Below the pieces are notes generated by a model. That model worked only from the letters and a program-made list of their open reading frames with translations. It was not told the DNA's origin and did no database searches. The translations under genes and the position numbers were made by a program. Positions 47,590 to 56,512 of a stretch of 64,000 nucleotides of DNA are shown piece after piece; position 1 is the stretch's first letter; each line of letters opens with the position of its first letter. Source of the stretch: Pseudomonas multiresinivorans (GTDB taxonomy: Bacteria > Pseudomonadota > Gammaproteobacteria > Pseudomonadales > Pseudomonadaceae); assembly GCF_012971725.1 (NCBI RefSeq), contig NZ_CP048833.1:4898001-4962000 (forward strand), in the 5' to 3' direction.

Positions 47590-49233
47590 ATGCGAGAATG
47601 TCAGTACCTGGTTCTGGTCGTCTTGCTGGCACTGTCGGGTTGCGATTCGGATGAACCACCCAAAGCCAAGGCGGCCAACCCGAGCCCCCCAGCCAACACT
47701 CAGCCCGCCGCCGTGCCAGCGCCGCCCCCGGCCCAGGCTGCTGCGCCCGCGCAACCAGCCACCGCACCTGCACCTGCCCCAGCCCCTGCAGAGCAACAGT
47801 CCCAGGCCGTATTCACCCCTGAGCAACTGGACCAGATGCTTGCGCCCCTGGCGCTGTATCCCGACTCTCTGCTGGCGCAGGTGCTGATGGCGACTACCTA
47901 CCCCGGCAATGTGGCCGACGCGGCAGCATGGTCGAAGGCGCACCCCAAAGTCAGTGGCGACGACGCCGTGAAGCAGGTGGCAGATCAGCCATGGGACCCC
48001 AGCGTCCAATCGCTGGTTGCCTTCCCACTGGTGCTGGCAACGCTGGGGCAGGACCCGGTCTGGGTGCAACGGGTCGGCGATGCCTTCCTGGCCCAGCCTG
48101 ATGCGGTGATGGACGCCATCCAGCGCCTGCGTCGCCAGGCCCAGGCCGCCGGCAACCTGCAGTCGAACGAGCAGCAGACCGTCACCGTGAAACCGGCGCC
48201 GCCGGCCCCCGCCCAGCCCGCGCCCAGCGGCGGTACCGCGGTTGTGCAGCAATCGGCGCCGGCGCAGACGATCATCATCGAGCCGGCCGATCCGCAGGTG
48301 GTCTACGTCCCCAGCTACAACCCGACACAGGTCTATGGCACCTGGGCCTATCCGTCGAGCCCACCGGTCTACTACCCGCCTCCGCCCGAATACCCGGTGG
48401 CCACGGCACTGGCGACCGGCCTGGCATTTGGCGCGGGCGTCGCCATCGTCGGCTCGCTCTGGGGCGACTGCGACTGGGACGACCATGAGATCGACGTGGA
48501 CGTGGAGCACTACAACAACTTCAACAGCAACCGGAACGTCAACGTCAACCGCGACTTCAACAGCAACCGCACCGTCAACGGCAATCGCACCGCCTGGCGC
48601 CATGACCCGACCTACCGCAACGGCGTGCCCTATCGCGATACCCGCAGCCGCGAGCAGTACAACCGCCGGCTTGCCGGTGGCGAGCAGCGCGAGGCCATGC
48701 GCGGCTTCGACTCGGCCAAGGCGCAGGAGCGCTCGCGCGCTCGGGAAAGCCTGGCCCAGCGCGGAGTCGCACCGCCTGCGAACAATCAGCAGGCACGTGA
48801 GCGTGCCCAGGCTGCGACCCGCGACCTGCGCGACAACCCGCAGGCCCTCCAGCGTGCCCAGCAGGCCAACCGCGAACCGCGCGACGTCAACCAGGCCCGC
48901 GAACGCGCGCAGAACGCCACCCGCGAACTGAAGAACAACCCCGAGGCCCGTCAGCGCGCGCAGAACGTGGCGCAGAACCGCAACGCACAATCCCAGCAGC
49001 GACCGAGGGCGCAGAACAACCAGAAAATTCGTGAACAGGCCCGTCAGCAGCACGCCCGGACCCAGGCTCCACGCAACAACGCCTTCGCCGGCGCCAACAA
49101 TCCACGGCAGACCCGCGAGCTCGCTAACCGCGGCCAAGTCAGCCGCGCCGCTGCCAGCCGCCCGCAGGCGGCACGCGCCGGCCACACCGTGCAACGCCCT
49201 GCCCGCGCGCCTCGTGGCGGCGGACGCCGATAG
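47590..49233 (+). CDS. DUF3300 lipoprotein with Pro/Ala linker and Asn/Arg/Gln-rich tail
   Basis: 547 residues. The lipobox LLALSGC predicts lipid attachment at Cys18. A Pro/Ala-rich linker (about 25-70) leads to the DUF3300 domain (VFTPEQLDQMLAPLALYPDS, LLAQVLMATTYP, YVPSYNPTQVYGTW) and a short hydrophobic stretch (ATALATGLAFGAGVAIVGSL). The last 230 residues are repetitive and rich in Asn, Arg, Gln and Ala (NNPEARQRAQN, RERAQAATRDLRDNPQALQR), probably disordered. Location is the outer membrane or periplasm; function unknown. A DUF2950 gene follows after 10 bp, a known pairing. Confidence 0.83.
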   Translation: MRECQYLVLVVLLALSGCDSDEPPKAKAANPSPPANTQPAAVPAPPPAQAAAPAQPATAPAPAPAPAEQQSQAVFTPEQLDQMLAPLALYPDSLLAQVLMATTYPGNVADAAAWSKAHPKVSGDDAVKQVADQPWDPSVQSLVAFPLVLATLGQDPVWVQRVGDAFLAQPDAVMDAIQRLRRQAQAAGNLQSNEQQTVTVKPAPPAPAQPAPSGGTAVVQQSAPAQTIIIEPADPQVVYVPSYNPTQVYGTWAYPSSPPVYYPPPPEYPVATALATGLAFGAGVAIVGSLWGDCDWDDHEIDVDVEHYNNFNSNRNVNVNRDFNSNRTVNGNRTAWRHDPTYRNGVPYRDTRSREQYNRRLAGGEQREAMRGFDSAKAQERSRARESLAQRGVAPPANNQQARERAQAATRDLRDNPQALQRAQQANREPRDVNQARERAQNATRELKNNPEARQRAQNVAQNRNAQSQQRPRAQNNQKIREQARQQHARTQAPRNNAFAGANNPRQTRELANRGQVSRAAASRPQAARAGHTVQRPARAPRGGGRR

Positions 49234-49243
49234 GAGACGAGTC

Positions 49244-50137
49244 ATGCATATCGCATCGCGCCTGCTGGCGCTCGCCCTCCTGGGTACGTTGCCCGGCGTC
49301 CTGCTGGCACAGGAGTCCTTCCCCACCCCGGAAGCCGCCGCCGACGCCTTCATCGCTGCGCTCGGCACCGAGAAAGCCGATCCGGAGCGCCTCGCCGCCT
49401 TGCTCGGCAACGACTGGCACAACTACATCCCCACCGAAGGCATCGACCGCGACGAGGTGGACGCCTTCCTCGCGCACTATCGGGACAAGCACGAAATCCA
49501 CAAGGACAACGCCACGCGCGCGCATCTGGTGGTGGGTAACGATCCCTGGACGCTGCCCCTGCCCATCGAGCAGGAGAAAAAAGGCTGGGCATTCAACGCC
49601 AAGGCCGGCGGCGAGGAAATCCGCATCCGCCGCATCGGCCGCAACGAGGAATCGACCCTGGAAGCCGTGCAGGCCTACCACGATGCGCAGATGGACTTCG
49701 CCGAGGTCGACCGCAACGGCGACGGCATCCTGGAATACGCACAGAAATTCGTCAGCAGCGACGGGCAACACGATGGCCTGTACTGGCCCGAGGAAGAGGG
49801 CGGCGAGGAAAGCCCGCTCGGACCGCTGTTCGGCGACGAACTGCCCGGTGACGGCTGGCACGGCTACCACTACCACATCCTCACGGCCCAAGGGCCATCG
49901 GCACCGGGAGGCGCCTACGACTATAAGATCGGCGGCAGGATGACCCGCGGCTTTGCCCTGATCGCCTGGCCGGTGAAGTACGGCGACAGCGGTGTCATGA
50001 GCTTCATGATCAGCCATGACGGCGAGATATTCTCGAAGAACCTCGGCCCGGAGAGCGGCAAGATCGCCATGAAGATGAGCCGATTCGACCCGGACAGCAG
50101 CTGGACCGAAGTCACGGCGGAGGAAGAAAAACCCTGA
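49244..50137 (+). CDS. DUF2950 periplasmic protein (297 aa)
   Basis: ATG 49244 after TAGGAGACGAG. A signal peptide is visible (MHIASRLLALALLGTLPGVL, cleavage near LAQES). The mature protein shows DUF2950 features: FPTPEAAADAFIAALGTEKA, an acidic D-x-N-x-D-x-I motif (EVDRNGDGILEYAQKF) that may bind calcium, DGLYWPEEEGGEESPLGPLF and GYHYHILTAQG. It is probably exported and co-expressed with the DUF3300 lipoprotein. Function unknown. The 280 bp that follow contain two GC-rich hairpins (50149-50175 and 50328-50349) and no gene. Confidence 0.85.
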   Translation: MHIASRLLALALLGTLPGVLLAQESFPTPEAAADAFIAALGTEKADPERLAALLGNDWHNYIPTEGIDRDEVDAFLAHYRDKHEIHKDNATRAHLVVGNDPWTLPLPIEQEKKGWAFNAKAGGEEIRIRRIGRNEESTLEAVQAYHDAQMDFAEVDRNGDGILEYAQKFVSSDGQHDGLYWPEEEGGEESPLGPLFGDELPGDGWHGYHYHILTAQGPSAPGGAYDYKIGGRMTRGFALIAWPVKYGDSGVMSFMISHDGEIFSKNLGPESGKIAMKMSRFDPDSSWTEVTAEEEKP

Positions 50138-50420
50138 CGCCCTGAACCCGTCCGGCCTTCCGGCGGTCGGACGGGGCGGGGAAAGTCTGCCTCTCGCCTC
50201 GCTGCCCGGCAGGCACGCGCCGGCCTGTCATGAGCCTGAAACAAATACCCTGCCAAGGCGCCAACCGACTGTCGCCAGCGAAAAACCACATGATAGAATT
50301 CGCCGCGCTATTGCCTGGCGTCACCAGGCCCCGCCGGCCGGCATGCCGGCTACAGCCATAAGGGGTGACGACCGGGGCGTTTCTTTTCAAGGCTTTGCGG
50401 CCACTCACTCATCAAGGCCC

Positions 50421-50963
50421 ATGAGACTCAAGCCCACTGCCCTGCTCCTCTTCCTGAGCATATTCCTGCTTCCCGGCATCAGCGCCGCTGCCGGCAAGAC
50501 CGTCTATGGCCTGAACGAATACGCGCGGATCAACGACCTGGACATCGAGCTGGCCGCCAAGCTCGATACCGGCGCCAAGACCGCCTCCCTCAGCGCCCGC
50601 GATATCAAGCGCTTCAAGCGCGACGGCGAGACCTGGGTGCGCTTCTACCTGGCCACCGACACCGCCGACAGCCAGCCCATCGAGAAACCCCTGGCGCGCA
50701 TCAGCAAGATCAAGCGCCGCCACGGCGATTACGACCCCGACGAAGGCAAGGCCTATACCGCGCGCCCGGTGATCGAACTGGAGCTGTGCATGGGCAAGGC
50801 CCTGCGCACCATCGAAGTGAACCTTACCGACCGCAGCGCCTTCCAATACCCGCTTCTGATCGGCTCCGACGCGCTCAAGCGCTTCGGCGCCCTGGTCGAC
50901 CCGAGCCTGAAATACGCTGCCGGCAAGCCCGGCTGCCAACCCGTAGCGAAACCTGCCGAGTAA
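50421..50963 (+). CDS. Retropepsin-like protease, RimK-associated family, exported
   Basis: 180 residues from ATG 50421 (MRLKPTALLLFLSIFLLPGI; signal peptide ending near ISAAAG). The domain (about 27-165) is the family formerly called putative ATP-dependent zinc protease, now seen as retropepsin-like: the active-site Asp lies in AAKLDTGAKTASLSA (D-T-G-A) and the end has PLLIGSDALKRFGALVDP. It would act in the periplasm. A 7TM transglutaminase-like gene follows after 4 bp and an ATP-grasp ligase after that, forming one operon. Confidence 0.85.
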   Translation: MRLKPTALLLFLSIFLLPGISAAAGKTVYGLNEYARINDLDIELAAKLDTGAKTASLSARDIKRFKRDGETWVRFYLATDTADSQPIEKPLARISKIKRRHGDYDPDEGKAYTARPVIELELCMGKALRTIEVNLTDRSAFQYPLLIGSDALKRFGALVDPSLKYAAGKPGCQPVAKPAE

Positions 50964-50967
50964 TCCC

Positions 50968-52503
50968 ATGCGCTCTCTTACCCTGCATCTGAAGGTCCTG
51001 ATCGCCATCCTGCTGACGCTGGGCGTCGCGATCACTGCCTACCAGATCTTCGTCCTCGGCATTCCCATGACCGAGGCCGAGACCGACGACCTGTGGAACA
51101 TCGACGCCAAAGTCGAGTTCGTCGCCACGCCGAAGACCCCGGTGAAGGTGCAGATGTTCGTGCCGCCGCTGACCCAGGATTACGTCAGCCTCAACGAGAG
51201 CTTTGTCTCCAACAACTACGGTGTGGGCATCAACCGCTCGGACGGCAACCGCAAGGTAACCTGGTCCTCGCGTCGCGCCAGCGGCCAGCAGACTCTCTAC
51301 TACCGCCTGGTGCTGACCAAGCGCTATGCCGGCGCCAGCGGCGAGAAAGCCAAGGAGAAAGGCCCGATCTTCCGCGACAGCCTGCCGCTGGAAGGCCCGG
51401 ACAAGATCGCCGCCGAAGCGCTGATCGCGCCCATCCGCCAGCACTCGGCGGACGTCGAGACCTTCGTCAGCGAAGCCATCAAGCGCGCCAACAACCTCAA
51501 TGACGACAACGTGAAGCTGCTGCTGGCCGGCGATACCAGCCTGGACAAGCGCTCCCACGTGGTCGAGACCCTGCTCGCCGTGGCCCACGTGCCGCTGGAG
51601 CGCGTGCACACCATCCGCCTGGTCGCCAACCAGCCGCAACAGCCCGAGCTCTGGCTGCGCAGCTACAACGGCAAGGAGTGGCTGTACTTCAACCCGGAAA
51701 CCGGCGAACGTGGCCTGCCCAACGACCGCCTGATCTGGTGGCTGGGTGACGAGAGCCTGCTGTCCATCGAAGGCGGCAAGAAAGCGACGGTCAACTTCAG
51801 CCTGAACAGCAGCGAGATGAACGCCATCCGCCTGGCCAAGCTGTCGGACGAGAACACCGATGCAGCCTTCCTCGAGTACTCGCTGTACGGCCTGCCGCTG
51901 TCCACCCAGCAGACCTTCCAGATCATGATCATGATCCCGTTCGGCGTGCTGGTGATCCTGATCCTGCGCAACCTGATCGGCCTGCAGACCCTGGGCACCT
52001 TCACCCCGGTGCTGATCGCCCTGGCCTTCCGCGAGACCGGCCTGCAGTGGGGTATTGGCCTGTTCACGGTGATCACCGCGCTGGGCCTGTCGCTGCGCTC
52101 CTACCTGGAACACCTGAAGTTGCAGATGCTGCCGCGCCTATCGGTGGTGCTGACCTTCGTGGTGGTGATGATCGCCGCCATCAGCCTGCTCAGCCACAAG
52201 CTCGGCTTCGAGAGCGGCCTGTCGGTCGCCCTGTTCCCGATGGTGATCCTGACCATGAGCATCGAACGCCTGTCGATCACCTGGGAAGAGCGCGGCGCCG
52301 CCCACGCCATGAAGGCTGCCATCGGCACCCTGTTCGCTGCCGCCCTGGCGCACATCCTGATGCGCGTACCGGAACTGGTGTACTTCGTGTTCACCTTCCC
52401 GGCCGTGCTGCTGATTCTGGTGTCGTTCATGCTGGCGATGGGCCGCTACCGCGGTTACCGCCTGACCGAACTGTTCCGCTTCAAAGCCTTCCTCAAGGAC
52501 TAA
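50968..52503 (+). CDS. Inactive transglutaminase-like protein fused to 7TM domain
   Basis: 511 residues. An N-terminal membrane anchor (LKVLIAILLTLGVAITAYQI) is followed by a periplasmic region of about 270 residues that resembles a transglutaminase core without its catalytic Cys (HVPLERVHTIRLVANQPQQP, WLRSYNGKEWLYFNPETGE). The C-terminal half has seven membrane segments (FQIMIMIPFGVLVILIL, LGTFTPVLIALAFRETGLQW, and others). The combination is the family of 7TM inactive transglutaminases found next to RimK-like ligases. Probably a membrane scaffold or receptor for the two neighbouring enzymes; activity is not established. Confidence 0.85.
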   Translation: MRSLTLHLKVLIAILLTLGVAITAYQIFVLGIPMTEAETDDLWNIDAKVEFVATPKTPVKVQMFVPPLTQDYVSLNESFVSNNYGVGINRSDGNRKVTWSSRRASGQQTLYYRLVLTKRYAGASGEKAKEKGPIFRDSLPLEGPDKIAAEALIAPIRQHSADVETFVSEAIKRANNLNDDNVKLLLAGDTSLDKRSHVVETLLAVAHVPLERVHTIRLVANQPQQPELWLRSYNGKEWLYFNPETGERGLPNDRLIWWLGDESLLSIEGGKKATVNFSLNSSEMNAIRLAKLSDENTDAAFLEYSLYGLPLSTQQTFQIMIMIPFGVLVILILRNLIGLQTLGTFTPVLIALAFRETGLQWGIGLFTVITALGLSLRSYLEHLKLQMLPRLSVVLTFVVVMIAAISLLSHKLGFESGLSVALFPMVILTMSIERLSITWEERGAAHAMKAAIGTLFAAALAHILMRVPELVYFVFTFPAVLLILVSFMLAMGRYRGYRLTELFRFKAFLKD

Positions 52504-52506
52504 GCC

Positions 52507-53493
52507 ATGTTCGGCCTGATCAAGCGATGGAAAGCCCTGGAAGCCAAAGGCATCATGGGCATCAACCGACGCAACGCGGACTACGTGCTCAAGTACAACC
52601 AGCGGCACTTGTACCCGATCGTCGATGACAAGATCATCACCAAGCAGCGCGCCATCGAAGCGGGCATCCACGTACCGGAAATGTACGGGATCATCTCCAC
52701 CGAGAAGGAGATCGAACGCCTGCCGGAAATCATCGGCGAGCGCAGCGACTTCGTGATCAAGCCGGCGCAGGGCGCCGGCGGCGACGGCATCCTGGTGATC
52801 GCCGACCGCTTCGAGGAACGCTACAAGACGGTCTCCGGGCGAATCATCAGCCATGAGGAAATCGAGCATCAGCTCTCCAGCATCCTCACCGGCTTGTACT
52901 CCCTGGGCGGCCACCGCGACCGCGCGCTGATCGAGTACCGGGTGACCCCGGACCAGATCTTCAAGAGCATCAGCTACGAAGGCGTGCCGGACATCCGCAT
53001 CATCGTCCTGATGGGCTACCCGGTGATGGCGATGCTGCGCCTGCCGACCCGCCAGTCCAACGGCAAGGCCAACCTGCACCAGGGCGCCATCGGCGTGGGT
53101 GTAGACCTGGCCACCGGCCTGACCCTGCGCGGCACCTGGCTGAACAACAAGATCAGCAAGCACCCGGACACCACCAATGCGGTGGACGGCGTGCAGTTGC
53201 CGAACTGGGACGGCTTCATGAAGCTCGCCGCCGGCTGCTACGAGCTGTGCGGCCTGGGCTACATCGGCGTGGACATGGTGCTGGACCAGGACAAGGGCCC
53301 GCTGATCCTCGAGCTCAACGCCCGCCCCGGCCTGAACATCCAGATCGCCAACGACTGCGGCCTGACCCTGCGCACCCATGCCGTCGAGGCGCATATCGCC
53401 GAGCTGGAAGCCAAGGGCGTGAAGGAGACCGTGGAGGAGCGCGTGCGCTTCTCCCAGCAGCTGTTCGGCCATGTTCATCCGAAGGAAGTCTGA
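52507..53493 (+). CDS. RimK-like ATP-grasp alpha-L-glutamate ligase
   Basis: 328 residues, 3 bp after the 7TM gene. ATP-grasp features are DFVIKPAQGAGGDGILVIAD (nucleotide-binding lysine and Gly-rich loop), YRVTPDQIFKSISYEGVPD, RIIVLMGYPVMAML and metal-binding LILELNARPGLNIQIANDCG. The family joins glutamate or similar amino acids to a carboxylate; the acceptor here is unknown. No signal peptide, so it works on the cytoplasmic side of the same membrane as its 7TM partner. A strong terminator follows. Confidence 0.88.
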   Translation: MFGLIKRWKALEAKGIMGINRRNADYVLKYNQRHLYPIVDDKIITKQRAIEAGIHVPEMYGIISTEKEIERLPEIIGERSDFVIKPAQGAGGDGILVIADRFEERYKTVSGRIISHEEIEHQLSSILTGLYSLGGHRDRALIEYRVTPDQIFKSISYEGVPDIRIIVLMGYPVMAMLRLPTRQSNGKANLHQGAIGVGVDLATGLTLRGTWLNNKISKHPDTTNAVDGVQLPNWDGFMKLAAGCYELCGLGYIGVDMVLDQDKGPLILELNARPGLNIQIANDCGLTLRTHAVEAHIAELEAKGVKETVEERVRFSQQLFGHVHPKEV

Positions 53494-53508
53494 GTCGCGC
53501 TGCCCATG

Positions 53509-53536
53509 AAAAAGCCCGGCAATTGCCGGGCTTTTT
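53509..53536 (+). terminator. Terminator after the ATP-grasp ligase operon
   Basis: AAAAAGCCCGGC and GCCGGGCTTTTT pair perfectly around AATT, 16 bp after the stop codon. Confidence 0.92.
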
Positions 53537-53601
53537 CATTGCCCGCTGGTGCCCGCGATCTCGACTATGGAGCGCTTCGGCAATGAGCGTTAGCGTAGAA
53601 C

Positions 53602-53680
53602 TGTAGGAGCGAGCTTGCTCGCGAACGGACTCCCCGGCGGCTCCGCAGTTGAGCGGTTCGCGAGCAAGCTCGCTCCTACG
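53602..53680. repeat. REP inverted pair D
   Basis: TGTAGGAGCGAGCTTGCTCG (from 53602) and CGAGCAAGCTCGCTCCTACG (to 53680) in opposite orientation, spaced about 30 bp, in the gap between the two convergent operons. Confidence 0.9.
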
Positions 53681-53703
53681 AAGAGCTGCTCTGCTCAATG
53701 GGC

Positions 53704-54891
53704 TCAGCGCACCACCGCCAGCTCGAATCCACCCTGGTCGCCGTGCTCACGCACCTTCATCCCCGCCTCGTTCACCGCCAGGTTCTCCAGCGGGCGCTTG
53801 TACGGTTTGTTATCCAGAGTCTGCAGGCTGCGGTCCTCGTCGGTAGTCAGCAACAGCACGTAGCGCTCGCCCTGGTTCGCACGCACCGGGATGGTTCCCT
53901 CGATGAACGCGTAGCGGTACCAGGTTTCCGGATTGAGCTTGTACACCGCATCGCTCACCAGTCGAGTCGGGCGTTTCTGCTCGTCGAGGAACAGCAGCGA
54001 CGGGTAGACCACCTGGTGATTGGCGAAGCTGCGCACGCGCAGACCGTAGACGCGCTGGGAGCTGGGCAGCTTCATCGCCACGTAGTAGCTCTTGCCCATG
54101 GGAAAGTCGAAGCTCGGCGAGAACTTGTTCAGCTCCTCGTAGCGCGGTTCCTCGGCCGACAGCTCGGTGAAATCCCCTTCGCCCATCTGGTCGCAGCAGC
54201 GCCGCTGCAGGTCGACGTAGAGATCGTCCAGGGTCTTGCCGCTGCCCTTGAGCAGTGCCTTCATGGCGTCGGTCTGCTCGCCTGCGCCATCGAGCCCCGG
54301 CAAGTTGCTCGGGCGTGTTTTCAGGTCGATCTGGCGGCCTTCGGTGAAAGCGATCTGGCTGCCGCCCTGCTCGCCACGACGGAAGGTTTCGCCGCGTTGC
54401 TCCGCAGTGATCGGCGAGTTGCGCACCTGGCCCTTGTCGTCGACCCAGGTGAAGTACGGGCTGCCGTTCTCGCTGCGGACGAAGCCGCGGTCCTCATAGG
54501 ACTCGGCATCGATGTACTCGGAGGAATGGTCGCCGTTGGGCAGCACATAGTCGGCACGGCCGGGCGCGACCTGGCCGGCGGCGTAGAAGCTGTTCTGCAG
54601 GTTGCCCTGGGCATCGACCCAGGTGAAATAGCGCCTTTTGCTCTCCCCCGCTGGCCGGCTTCCCGGCCACTGGGTAGCGCTGACGTCGATCAACCGCGCT
54701 CGGTCGCTCTGGTCGATGCGCCTGTCCGCCTGGCGTTGCTGTTTGGCATAGCTGTCATCGACGAAGGTGTTGTGCACCTGGCCGCTGTCGTCGATCCACG
54801 ACAGGTAGCGGCCACTGGCGGCCTGCACCGACGCGCTGAGGCCAGCGGCGGCGATGCAGGAGATCAGGAGGGTCAGCCTGCCCATGTTCAT
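53704..54891 (-). CDS. Periplasmic repeat protein, FilE-like, with MalM-like C-terminus
   Basis: 395 residues with a signal peptide (MNMGRLTLLISCIAAAGLSA, cleavage near VQAAS). Three copies of an aromatic motif occur in the first 170 residues: RYLSWIDDSGQVHNTFV, RYFTWVDAQGNLQNSFY and PYFTWVDDKGQVRNSPI. The C-terminal half (FDFPMGKSYYVAMKLPSSQR, YPSLLFLDEQKRPTRLV, ERYVLLLTTDEDRSLQT) resembles the MalM/DUF domain of periplasmic maltose-operon proteins. Last gene of the operon starting at 58861, 4 bp after the FadL-like gene. Position and make-up parallel Acinetobacter FilE; that assignment is inference. Confidence 0.65.
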   Translation of the reverse strand: MNMGRLTLLISCIAAAGLSASVQAASGRYLSWIDDSGQVHNTFVDDSYAKQQRQADRRIDQSDRARLIDVSATQWPGSRPAGESKRRYFTWVDAQGNLQNSFYAAGQVAPGRADYVLPNGDHSSEYIDAESYEDRGFVRSENGSPYFTWVDDKGQVRNSPITAEQRGETFRRGEQGGSQIAFTEGRQIDLKTRPSNLPGLDGAGEQTDAMKALLKGSGKTLDDLYVDLQRRCCDQMGEGDFTELSAEEPRYEELNKFSPSFDFPMGKSYYVAMKLPSSQRVYGLRVRSFANHQVVYPSLLFLDEQKRPTRLVSDAVYKLNPETWYRYAFIEGTIPVRANQGERYVLLLTTDEDRSLQTLDNKPYKRPLENLAVNEAGMKVREHGDQGGFELAVVR

Positions 54892-54895
54892 GCCC

Positions 54896-56494
54896 TCAGA
54901 AGGTGGTGCGGTAAGTCATGGCAAAGACGTAGGCCTTCACCGTGGTGCTGACATCGAGCCCGGCATAAGGGTTGTAGACCAGGTTGTCGATGCCGGTGCA
55001 GTTCAGGTTGCAGCTGGTGCCCGCCTTGATGCTCTGCTTGGAGACGAAGTAGTTGAAGCCCAGGTCGATCACCGTGTCCTTGTCCCACTGGTAGCCCAGG
55101 CCCAGGCCGTAGAGGTTGGCATCGCCGATGGGCACCAGCGCGTCGGCCTTGTCCTTGGGAATCGCCGAGGGGCGATATTCATAGCCGGCGCGCAGTTGCA
55201 GGCGGTCATTAACGTCGTACTGCATCCCCATGGCGTAGCTCCAGGTGTCCTGGTAGCCGCGGTCGAGGATGATGCTGTGGTCGGTGGCACCGTTGGGTGC
55301 GAAGTTCTTGGCGATACGCAGCAGGTCAAGCTCCTTGTCGAACTCGATTTCCAGCTTGTTCCAGTCGCTGTAGTCGGTCCACTTCAGGTCGAAGTTGAAC
55401 TGCCACTTGTCGAACGGACGCACCTTGATGCCGGTGGAGAAGCTGTCCGGGTTGACCATGTTCAGCGTCGCCACGCCGTGCTCTTCCTCGGCATTGCCAT
55501 AGGGGAACAGCGGGCTGAGGAAGGCGCCGAACACCGAGCTCTGCATGCCGGACCAGAAGCCCTGCCAGTCCTTGGTGTAGTCAACGCGGTATTTGCCCTT
55601 GAGGTGCATGCGTGACTCGCTCTGGTAGGTCGCGCCCCAGGCGAACCAGTCGTAGGGCTCCCAGAGCACCCCCAGGTTGAAGCTGGGTGACAGGGTCTGC
55701 TGCATGTCCAGCTTGAGGTTGGCCAGCGAATCGTAGGGGCCAATGCGGCCACCGCAGACGTTGAATACCAGCTCGACGATCTCCTGCGCGCCCGGCACGC
55801 AGGTGGTGTCGTGCAGGGTCTGCAGCAGGCCGGTGAGCAGGCCGGGGTTGCGGAAGTCGGTATCCAGGGCCATGGCCTGGTGCGAGAAGCCGATCGACAG
55901 GCCCGCCGACAGCGTGTCGTTGACCTCATAGCCCACCGAGGGCGAGAAGTAGGTGATGCGTTGCAGCGAGACGCGACGGCCTTCGTAGCGCGCCGGGTCG
56001 CTGTCGGAGTCGCGCGAATAGCCCAGCGCCTGGGGCGCGTAGACGTTGGTGGCGAAGGTGAACTTGGAGCCCGGCGGGTTGATTGAAAGCCCCGCGAGCG
56101 GCGCCACCAGCAGGGGCATGTCGGTCATGCCGCCGAGGCCCGGCAGGTACATGGTCGGGGTCAGGGTACGGCTGTTCTGCCCGGCGACCGGATCGTCGTC
56201 CAGGCCGAATGCGGCGGAGCCATAGTCCGGCGGCGCCTTGAAACCGGCGCGGATATCCATGACCCCGGTGATCAGCTTGATCTGGGTCTGGCGGCCCTTG
56301 AGCTTGGTCAGGGCGGCGGGGTTGTAGTGCACCGCATCGATGCCGGTGGAGTCGGCCGTGACCGCGTTGGCCATGGCCATGGCCTTGGGGTTGCCGATGG
56401 TCAGGTCGTTGGCCAACTGGGCGTTGGCGAGCGTCGCCCAGCCAAACCCTACCCCTGCCATCGCCACCGCGAGGGGCGAAATGCGCATAGTCAT
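54896..56494 (-). CDS. FadL/OmpP1-family outer-membrane protein (FilD-like)
   Basis: 532 residues with a signal peptide (MTMRISPLAVAMAGVGFGWA, cleavage near NAQLA). A FadL-type N-terminus follows: NPKAMAMANAVTADSTGIDA and VHYNPAALTKLKGRQTQI, the N-terminal plug with the NPA-x-L signature. The rest alternates aromatic beta strands and ends in Phe (FAMTYRTTF), as expected for an outer-membrane barrel. FadL relatives let hydrophobic compounds through the outer membrane. It belongs to the operon with the C39 peptidase and is followed by the FilE-like gene. ATG 56488 is an alternative start. Confidence 0.82.
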   Translation of the reverse strand: MTMRISPLAVAMAGVGFGWATLANAQLANDLTIGNPKAMAMANAVTADSTGIDAVHYNPAALTKLKGRQTQIKLITGVMDIRAGFKAPPDYGSAAFGLDDDPVAGQNSRTLTPTMYLPGLGGMTDMPLLVAPLAGLSINPPGSKFTFATNVYAPQALGYSRDSDSDPARYEGRRVSLQRITYFSPSVGYEVNDTLSAGLSIGFSHQAMALDTDFRNPGLLTGLLQTLHDTTCVPGAQEIVELVFNVCGGRIGPYDSLANLKLDMQQTLSPSFNLGVLWEPYDWFAWGATYQSESRMHLKGKYRVDYTKDWQGFWSGMQSSVFGAFLSPLFPYGNAEEEHGVATLNMVNPDSFSTGIKVRPFDKWQFNFDLKWTDYSDWNKLEIEFDKELDLLRIAKNFAPNGATDHSIILDRGYQDTWSYAMGMQYDVNDRLQLRAGYEYRPSAIPKDKADALVPIGDANLYGLGLGYQWDKDTVIDLGFNYFVSKQSIKAGTSCNLNCTGIDNLVYNPYAGLDVSTTVKAYVFAMTYRTTF

Positions 56495-56512
56495 GTGGTA
56501 GTCGCTCGTCGG

